In this document: piece after piece, positions 58,014 through 64,000 of the stretch
Numbering within the stretch: the stretch's first letter is position 1
How the letters are laid out: each line of letters opens with the position of its first letter
From: Leptospira vanthielii serovar Holland str. Waz Holland = ATCC 700522
Lineage (GTDB): Bacteria; Spirochaetota; Leptospiria; Leptospirales; Leptospiraceae
NCBI RefSeq assembly: GCF_000332455.1
Contig: NZ_AOGY02000051.1
Coordinates: 310,001 to 374,000 of the forward strand
Length of the DNA: 64,000 nt
Direction: 5' to 3'
Position numbers and translations under genes: made by a program
The notes under the pieces: model-generated
Told to the model about the DNA's origin: nothing
The model's database searches: none
What the model saw: only the letters and a program-made list of their open reading frames with translations

Positions 58014-58802
58014 TTAAAAACGGAATGTATTTGCCGGTGGTTCCGTCATTTGCGATTTTTTTAGTTTAATCAGAATGAGAACATTTTCTTTTTCTGTATC
58101 TAAACTAATGACCTTAGTTGTGATTTCTTTGGGAGGATGGATTTGTTCTGGTTTGGTTTTGACAATGGCGATTGCTTTTAACCCACGTTTGGTGCTTGCT
58201 AATTCAAGCCTGTCCAGGTTTCCCTCTTTAAAAAAATATTCGTATTCACCATCAGATTTTGTAAGAGCAATTCGCGAATCCTTTATATTAAATTTTGCCT
58301 TCGGATTTTGAATTTCACCTATGTAGGTTCCTGTGAGGTATTCATAAATCACGGGAAAAGGAATGGCAAATTTTTTATTCGTATTCGGATCTTGGATGAG
58401 GATGTCCCCCATCGGAAACGTTTGGACTTCCTTTGTACTCGTTGGTTTGATTTGGATTTGGTTTGGATCAGCAATGAGTTCGGTAAAGACCATCCCAAAA
58501 AAACTATCCATAAGTTGAATTTTGATCTGTTTGGTTTCTTTCGAAAAGTAAAGTTTCCCATCTAGATAAACATTATCTTTTTTAGGAACAAAGGTTTGGA
58601 TCTGCATGGAAAATTCGGATTTAAAACTTTGAAATTCGGTTTGTTTGTCCAAAATTTCTTTTAGTAAAGTTTTGGATTCGCCTTCTTTTGCTGAACGGTA
58701 TTTTTCTTTATCCCGGCCAATAAAATTGGGATCTTCTACTTCTGCAGACCGACAAGAGATTATCAGTAATAAAACATTAAGAAGAATTAGTTTTTTGTTC
58801 AT
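58014..58802 (-). CDS. Lipoprotein with LolA/LolB-like (DUF4292-like) features
   Basis: A lipoprotein signal (LILLNVLLLIISC, Cys at 17) precedes a 245-residue mature part that resembles LolB/DUF4292: a helical start (EILDKQTEFQSFKSEFSMQIQ), strand pairs (LDGKLYFSKETKQIKIQLMD), then FFGMVFTELIADPNQIQIKP, the 'phi-G-phi-phi-x-x-x-L-phi-x-p-x-x-phi' wording typical of that fold, and a YLTGTYIGEI helix region, closing with several strands. It overlaps the TPR gene (ATGA), an arrangement that recalls the TPR-lolB pair of betaproteobacteria. A role in placing lipoproteins in the outer membrane is a hypothesis. Confidence 0.55.
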   Translation of the reverse strand: MNKKLILLNVLLLIISCRSAEVEDPNFIGRDKEKYRSAKEGESKTLLKEILDKQTEFQSFKSEFSMQIQTFVPKKDNVYLDGKLYFSKETKQIKIQLMDSFFGMVFTELIADPNQIQIKPTSTKEVQTFPMGDILIQDPNTNKKFAIPFPVIYEYLTGTYIGEIQNPKAKFNIKDSRIALTKSDGEYEYFFKEGNLDRLELASTKRGLKAIAIVKTKPEQIHPPKEITTKVISLDTEKENVLILIKLKKSQMTEPPANTFRF

Positions 58803-60799
58803 TCCGAAATTTCCTTTTGCACTTTTTTAATTTTTGCCACTAAGTCCTTGTTAGACTCGGATTTCAATTTGGATTCGGAAAGTTTGAAAAATTGCAAAGC
58901 GTTCACAGGATCTTTTTTAGCCAAATACACATCTCCTAGATGTTCATAAATCACAGGGTCTTCAAACCCTCTTTCCAAAGCCAAAGAAGTCGCAAAGTTC
59001 AAATGTAACAAGGCACGATTAAAATCTTTTTTTCTGTACATTACCCAACCCAAACTATCTTGGTAGGCAGGATTGTCTGGTTCTAAGGAAACTGCTTGGT
59101 TTAAGAGTTTATTTGCTTCTTCGGGATTGATGTCTTTTTCTGCATATAAATATCCCAAATAATTCATAGCATTGGAAGCATTGGGATTGAGAGAGATTGT
59201 GGTTTTTAGATCTGCTTCTGTATCCGCAAACTGTTTTAACTTATCAAAAGCAGTAGCCCGGTAGAAGTAATAATTGAAATTTTTAGGATCTAGTTTGATG
59301 GCATCACTAAAATCATTCACACTTTCTTTGTATTTTGCTATTTGAAAATAAGCAAGGCCTCGGAGATAGAAGTGAGTGGGAGTGGGATTTTCTTTTATGG
59401 TTTCGGACAAAATAGAAACAGAGAGAGATTCTTTTTTTAAGTTACCTTGCAGGAAAAGATATGCCAAACGAAACCGCAATCGAAACGATTTTTCTGTTTC
59501 TTTCGTGAGCCTGAGTGCTTCTTTTGTAGACATCACAGCATGATGCCACTGGCCGAGCATCTCTTGGCAGGAAGATATTTTTTCAAAAAACAAAGACCTT
59601 TCCTCATCTGCATTCTCTTTTGTACTGATCTGCGAAAGACCTCTGCGTAAAATATTTTCTGCAGTGAGATACTGCCTATATTCATAAGCATACTGAGCCG
59701 TGTCTGCATTGAGAATTTGATAGTCTGGAAATTTTTCCTTTTCGGCAAGTTCCAAAAGTGCAATGCGGGGAGAAAGCCTTCCTGGATTTTCCTGAATATA
59801 GGTTTTAAGTTTGGCTTCGAGTCCTGTTTTAGATCCAGAAATTAATTTATCTAGCAAGAAGATGATCCCATCTTTCGGAATTTTTTTCTCTTTTTTCAGT
59901 GTAGCAAAATATATGGGCGCAAGATCCCGAGCATCCATATAATAAATTTCTGCAAGCATATACGAGGCATCGAGGTCTCTTGGATTTTTTTCTCTAATTT
60001 GTTCTAGATAATGGCGGCAATTTTTAAAATCACCTAAAACAAAATAAATTTGAGCCAATCGAAACAAAACTTCCATATCATTTTTATAAGCAGTTGTGTA
60101 TTCGTTGTAACGTTTGATGGATATCTTCGGATAATCCAATTTGTAATTAAGCTCACCCAGAGCTTTGGCCGTTAGAAATTTGTATTTGGAATGAGTATCC
60201 CTTCTTTCGATCACAAAAGAAAGAGCTGTATAATACAAAATAGACTGGTTCCAAAGTTTTCTTTCAAAATTGATATTGCCGAGAAGGTACAAAAAGTCGG
60301 GATCATTTGGAAACTTATGAAGTGAGGTCTCTAAAACTTCCGAGGCCCGGGTTAGTTCCCCCTGGCGGATCCGAATCCTTGTCTGCAAAAGGATGAGGTC
60401 CTTGGATATTTCTAGTGATTTGCGGGTGGCAACTTCCGACCATTCCCAAGCCTTGTCCAAACTTCCCAACTCCAAATAGTTCAAACTTTGCGTTTCGGAA
60501 CTGAGTGCACTTGGTTCTTTACCTACTTCCTTTAGACAAAGGTGGTAGGAATCCAAAAAAGAAACGGAGCGTTCAAAGGAAAGTTTGGAATCCTCGGATT
60601 TCCTACGTTGGGAGGACTGAAATCCGTCCACTTGTTCCCGAAGGGCACGAGAAAGGAAAAAATCTGCCGGAACACCTGGTTCTAACAAGGAACATTCTTT
60701 GGTTCGTATCCCAGGCTCGGTTGCAAACAGAGAAAGAGAGAGAAAACAAAAGAAAACAATGAGGAAGGGACGGTTTGGAGTTTTAATTGCTTGAAACAT
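58799..60799 (-). CDS. Exported TPR-repeat protein
   Basis: A signal peptide (PFLIVFFCFLSLSLFATEPG) precedes about 640 residues of tetratricopeptide repeats; clear units include LYLLGNINFERKLWNQSILYYTAL, FRLAQIYFVLGDFKNCRHYLEQI, FYLRGLAYFQIAKYKESVNDFSDAIKLDP and NYLGYLYAEKDINPEEANKLLNQAVSLEPDNP (each shown partly). Probably a periplasmic scaffold. The ATG 60799 lies 13 bases inside the 5' end of a gene on the other strand. It leads the operon with the LolB-like lipoprotein and CapA-like protein. Confidence 0.85.
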   Translation of the reverse strand: MFQAIKTPNRPFLIVFFCFLSLSLFATEPGIRTKECSLLEPGVPADFFLSRALREQVDGFQSSQRRKSEDSKLSFERSVSFLDSYHLCLKEVGKEPSALSSETQSLNYLELGSLDKAWEWSEVATRKSLEISKDLILLQTRIRIRQGELTRASEVLETSLHKFPNDPDFLYLLGNINFERKLWNQSILYYTALSFVIERRDTHSKYKFLTAKALGELNYKLDYPKISIKRYNEYTTAYKNDMEVLFRLAQIYFVLGDFKNCRHYLEQIREKNPRDLDASYMLAEIYYMDARDLAPIYFATLKKEKKIPKDGIIFLLDKLISGSKTGLEAKLKTYIQENPGRLSPRIALLELAEKEKFPDYQILNADTAQYAYEYRQYLTAENILRRGLSQISTKENADEERSLFFEKISSCQEMLGQWHHAVMSTKEALRLTKETEKSFRLRFRLAYLFLQGNLKKESLSVSILSETIKENPTPTHFYLRGLAYFQIAKYKESVNDFSDAIKLDPKNFNYYFYRATAFDKLKQFADTEADLKTTISLNPNASNAMNYLGYLYAEKDINPEEANKLLNQAVSLEPDNPAYQDSLGWVMYRKKDFNRALLHLNFATSLALERGFEDPVIYEHLGDVYLAKKDPVNALQFFKLSESKLKSESNKDLVAKIKKVQKEISE

Positions 60800-62094
60800 C
60801 AGTAGATTCCGGCAAAGATCGGGAACAGGGACAATCCTTGAACCAAATCTTCCGAGAAAATTTAAAATACATCCTGGCTGTTCTCATCGTGTGGGCAATC
60901 ACTTTCCCATGGATTCTGAGAAACAAGGACACGATCCTTGCCAAATTCACCCTCGCCTACAATTCGTTTTTTGGTTATCCCAATCCTCGGATCGCACACC
61001 AGCTCATCGCCAAAGGGGATGCTGTACTCGAAGGACGTAAAGAAGGTGGAACAGACATCCTCCAAACCATTAACCAATTCTTCAGCTCTGAAGAAAATAC
61101 CAAAGGCAGCATCTTACCATTGGATTTGGCTCTTATGGAAAAAGCCTGTTTGTACTTTCGAAGTAAAGAACATGTAGAGGATCATTTTTTAGAACTGACT
61201 TGGCGAGAAAAAGCTAGGGACTGGGGCTCACCCCTCTTCTTAAAAATGGCACCTCAAGGGGAACTCACACTCGGACCCAATCCCAAAGATTACTGGAATT
61301 CCCATATTGACGCAGTACTTACAGCACTTGACTACTACAAACGCGCGTTACGTTTTTCTGGTCCAGAACTCCTTGCTCCCAAAAAAATCGAATCGGTTGC
61401 CTGGGCAAGTTGCCGGCCAAATGAAATTTTACTTGGTTATAAAACCCACATGTTGGAAACGGAAAACTTTGTTTTAAAAAAACTTACCGAACTAGAAAAG
61501 GTTCCGAGTGGACTCAGTGCCGTACAAAAACGTAGTGTGGTTTTATCTTCCATCAAACGCAGTGATTTTTCGGAAGTCTCCGCCAATGATTATTTAGAAT
61601 CTTTACTCCGCCAAATCTTACTCACTGGAATGAAAAACTTTTCTCCAAGAGAGATGGATGATATCTATGAAAGAATTCTTTACTTTGTCGGAGCCGATGA
61701 AAAAGAATATTTAAAGTTTAAATTCCGCCGAGGAGAACTTTTTTTCCAATTGGGACGAGAAGAAGAAATCTATTACAAACGAGCCGCCACAGAATTTAAA
61801 GAAGCGGCGAATATCCAACTGGCGGCAGAAATTGAAGACATCAATCTACCGGCTCTTCTTGTCCACGAATTTGAATCAAAAATGAAGGAAGCAGAGTCTT
61901 ACCACAAATTGAAAGAAAACTCAAAAAGTCTAACCATTTTGGATGCACTAAAACCAAAACTACGCAATGTCGACGAACGAAGTGTAGGTGGCAAAAAAGA
62001 CGATATCCTAAAACCCTATCATAATGTAACTAGATCCGTCCTTCGCAAACTGGGTCGCTACGAAGAAGCCGATGAAATCCCATTTAACGAATGA
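60787..62094 (+). CDS. Single-pass membrane protein, hypothetical
   Basis: One N-terminal membrane helix (YILAVLIVWAITFPWIL near 28-45) and a long helical domain of about 380 residues, possibly with degenerate TPR units (LKFRRGELFFQLGREEEIYYKRAA). No family recognised. TTG 60787 follows GGAG at 6 bases; TTG 60838 follows AGGG at 7 bases and would avoid the overlap with the divergent TPR gene. Its 3' end overlaps the cysteine desulfurase start by 23 bases. Confidence 0.6.
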   Translation: MLETSVDSGKDREQGQSLNQIFRENLKYILAVLIVWAITFPWILRNKDTILAKFTLAYNSFFGYPNPRIAHQLIAKGDAVLEGRKEGGTDILQTINQFFSSEENTKGSILPLDLALMEKACLYFRSKEHVEDHFLELTWREKARDWGSPLFLKMAPQGELTLGPNPKDYWNSHIDAVLTALDYYKRALRFSGPELLAPKKIESVAWASCRPNEILLGYKTHMLETENFVLKKLTELEKVPSGLSAVQKRSVVLSSIKRSDFSEVSANDYLESLLRQILLTGMKNFSPREMDDIYERILYFVGADEKEYLKFKFRRGELFFQLGREEEIYYKRAATEFKEAANIQLAAEIEDINLPALLVHEFESKMKEAESYHKLKENSKSLTILDALKPKLRNVDERSVGGKKDDILKPYHNVTRSVLRKLGRYEEADEIPFNE

Positions 62095-63202
62095 TATAAA
62101 GTATTTTGATTACAATGCCACACACCCACCTTTTCCTGAAATTCTGGAAACTTGTTTGGCTGAATATCTCGAAGGATATTTTAATCCTTCGGGAATCACT
62201 CGGTTTTCTTTAAAAAACCAAGGAAAAATCGAACAAACAAGGAAATATTTTTCTTCCATAACCAAAGGACAGGAAAAACAATTTGTTTTTTCTGCGACAG
62301 GTACAGAGGCAAATTATCTTCTTATCCAAAGTTTGCGTGTTTTGTATCCTGCTTTAGATTCAGTTATTGTATCACCTTTTGAACATTCTAGTATGTATGC
62401 GGCTTTGGAATCCTATGGATTTACTTCTGATTTAATCCAAACGAACAAAACAGGAATCATCCACTTAAAGGATCTAGAAAAAAAACTAAAAGAAAATCCA
62501 AGGCCTGTGGTTTGTCTTTATGCAGGAAACGAAACAGGTGTCATCCAACCCGCAGAAGAAATTTCTAAACTAACAAAAGAATATGGGCAAGTTTTTTATA
62601 GTGATCTGATGCAGGGTTTTTGCAAAGTCAATGTTCCTTATTCTTTATTTGATGGATTTACATTTTCAGGCCATAAAATTGGGGCTGGAATGGGTGCTGC
62701 TGTCACTTACCTTCCCAAAACAGACTCTCGTTTTCAAGTGTTTGGTGGTGGTAACCAAGAAAATGAACATAGAGCCGGTACAGAAAATACCTTTGCCATT
62801 GAATGTTTACGCCGAGTCACAGAAATCCAACTTGAGCATTTAGAAGAAAAGAACAAACGACTCAGTCACTTTCAATCACTGCTTGAAGAAAAATTGGAGA
62901 CCTTGGGTTGTATCATCATCGCAAAATCATCAAATAGACTTCCCAATACAACTTTCCTGATCCTTCCCATTCAATCCGTAGATTTTTTCTTACTCGGGAT
63001 GGAAGAAAAAGGAGTTTTAGTCTCAACGGGAAGTTCTTGTAAGTCGAGAGCCAGAGAAGCTTCCAAATCACTTTTACATATGGGTTACTCAGAAGAGGAA
63101 GCCTTGCGATGTATCCGTATCTCTACGGGTTATTTTACAAATGAAAAAGATGTGAATACCCTACTCGTCGCAATCGAAGATTTACTCCACAAGTTCCGAT
63201 AA
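62072..63202 (+). CDS. Cysteine desulfurase family protein (NifS/IscS-like)
   Basis: A PLP enzyme of aminotransferase class V that takes sulphur from cysteine. Motifs: YFDYNATHP at the N-terminus, FSATGTEANYLL, YAGNETGVIQPAEEI, the Schiff-base Lys202 in FSGHKIGAGMG, HRAGTENTFAIECL and the sulphur-carrying Cys323 in STGSSCKSRAREAS. Length 376 is standard. No iscU, iscR or thiI lies next to it, so its acceptor is unknown; the neighbours are a membrane protein and a CHAT protease. Confidence 0.93.
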   Translation: MKSHLTNDIKYFDYNATHPPFPEILETCLAEYLEGYFNPSGITRFSLKNQGKIEQTRKYFSSITKGQEKQFVFSATGTEANYLLIQSLRVLYPALDSVIVSPFEHSSMYAALESYGFTSDLIQTNKTGIIHLKDLEKKLKENPRPVVCLYAGNETGVIQPAEEISKLTKEYGQVFYSDLMQGFCKVNVPYSLFDGFTFSGHKIGAGMGAAVTYLPKTDSRFQVFGGGNQENEHRAGTENTFAIECLRRVTEIQLEHLEEKNKRLSHFQSLLEEKLETLGCIIIAKSSNRLPNTTFLILPIQSVDFFLLGMEEKGVLVSTGSSCKSRAREASKSLLHMGYSEEEALRCIRISTGYFTNEKDVNTLLVAIEDLLHKFR

Positions 63203-63214
63203 AATCGAATTACA

Positions 63215-64000
63215 ATGAAACTTAGAATTATCGCCAAATACTCGATAGATGGGGAAAAAGACGGAGAGTGCATTTGGGAAGAAAAACAAGAAAACTTTGG
63301 AAGTGTAGAACAAACAACCAAGTTCTCTGGCAAAATTCTTAATGAATTCCAAAAGGACTGGTCACTTTTTGTCGAAAGAGTTCTTTCCCAAAACTTGAGT
63401 AAAGATGAGTTCCTAGCAAAATTGGGAAAAAAATCAGATAGTTTAGAACAAATTGTATTTGGGAAATCCCTTCCTTTTTGGCGAAATCCTGGATTTCGAG
63501 GTTCTATCCAAATTCTCATTGATCCAGAATTTTCGCCTATCCCTTGGGAGATTTTGCGCACCCACAAAGGTTTTTTGTTCCAAGATAAGGATTACCGCAG
63601 AGGAATTCGAATCGAAACCACTCAAAAAGAAAACGGACAAAAAGCCGACGGGATCCTACTTGTCTGTAACCCAGTAAACCAGAACCTAATTACTACAGTA
63701 AATGAAGAATGTAAGATTTTATACCCCATCCTTGAAAAAAAACTCAAACTCCGTATTCTAAAAGAGAATCATCTAACGAGAATCAGGTTCATAGAGGAAA
63801 CCAATTCAGTAAAGTATCTCCACTATGTTGGGCATACGGAAAAACGAGGTATTCCTGTCGGAGAAAATGATTTTTTAAATTCGAAAGATCTTTCTGCACA
63901 TTCTTTTTCAAACCTAAACTTAGTTTTTTTTAACAGTTGTTACTCTTCTTTCGATTCTTATGAACAATCAGGATTAACTACAGGGTTTTTAAAAGCTGGT
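63215..64000 (+). CDS. CHAT-domain (caspase-like) protein, 3'-truncated by the window
   Basis: An open frame from ATG 63215 runs to the last base with no stop, 262 codons so far. The N-terminal 75 residues are unrecognised; from about 100 the CHAT pattern is clear: IQILIDPEFSPIPWEIL, ILLVCNP, then KYLHYVGHTEKRG with the candidate catalytic His207, and LVFFNSCYSS with the candidate catalytic Cys242, giving the His-Cys dyad of clan CD proteases. CHAT proteins act in bacterial defence, death and peptide processing systems. The gene follows the cysteine desulfurase by 12 bases. What lies downstream decides its role. Confidence 0.85.
   Translation, partial: MKLRIIAKYSIDGEKDGECIWEEKQENFGSVEQTTKFSGKILNEFQKDWSLFVERVLSQNLSKDEFLAKLGKKSDSLEQIVFGKSLPFWRNPGFRGSIQILIDPEFSPIPWEILRTHKGFLFQDKDYRRGIRIETTQKENGQKADGILLVCNPVNQNLITTVNEECKILYPILEKKLKLRILKENHLTRIRFIEETNSVKYLHYVGHTEKRGIPVGENDFLNSKDLSAHSFSNLNLVFFNSCYSSFDSYEQSGLTTGFLKAG

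Noticed and set aside
62072..64000. DNA phosphorothioation (Dnd/Ssp) locus
   Set aside because: Only a desulfurase is present; no dndC/sspD-like or restriction gene is seen inside the window.

Overview
The window reads as chromosomal DNA of a Leptospira-like spirochete. The evidence is the mix of gene types: many lipoproteins with loose spirochaetal lipoboxes (for example LFSC, FGSC, IISC), an OmpL47-type repeat protein, a LysM/FecR exported protein, an lpxI-lpxB pair for lipid A, and a gap-pgk-tpiA-secG glycolytic cluster. The species cannot be fixed from this sequence alone. Coding density is very high, many genes overlap by 1-30 bases, and TTG starts are common. I see no tRNA, rRNA, CRISPR array, insertion sequence or prophage.

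Layout. 1-5.1 kb (+): the end of a DUF1566 protein, a lipoprotein with a perfect metzincin zinc motif, a seven-repeat beta-propeller lipoprotein and an orphan PAS histidine kinase. 5.3-12.7 kb (+): sucC-sucD, a TolC-family protein, an SH3-domain exported protein, an FmdB zinc ribbon, lpxI and lpxB. 12.7-18.6 kb (-): a GST, a UvrD/PcrA-type helicase, a TPR lipoprotein, a large AsmA-like membrane-anchored protein and a small lipoprotein. 18.7-22.8 kb (+): a Nudix hydrolase, the LysM-FecR protein, the OmpL47-like protein, an MFS permease and a small conserved-looking protein. 22.8-28.6 kb (-): a tightly overlapping three-gene export operon (lamin-tail lipoprotein, outer-membrane-like protein, phospholipase D/Nuc-type lipoprotein), followed by uvrC. 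30.6-35.9 kb (+): five overlapping genes, a chemotaxis receptor, a signal-peptidase homologue that has lost both catalytic residues, and a DUF2157/DUF4401/GDYXXLXY membrane trio. 36.2-42.3 kb (+): gap-pgk-tpiA-secG, an exported protein, and a histidine kinase with a response regulator that carries an RsbW-like ATPase domain. 42.4-56.0 kb (-): a long housekeeping run rpsF-ssb-rpsR-rplI-dnaB-aspS-phoH-pgpH-ybeY-recO-hyp-argS-cinA-propeller. 56.1-64 kb: a membrane protein (+), a TPR/LolB-like/CapA operon (-), then (+) a membrane-anchored protein, a cysteine desulfurase and the first part of a CHAT caspase-like protease that runs off the end.

The points most worth following are the catalytically dead LepB homologue in its five-gene operon, the exported lamin-tail/PLD operon, the arginyl-tRNA synthetase with NIVS in place of the HIGH motif, the metzincin-motif lipoprotein, a candidate LolB-like lipoprotein next to a TPR gene, the receiver-plus-RsbW-like fusion, and the CHAT gene at the right edge. 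All functional statements rest on motif reading and gene context; no database search was possible.
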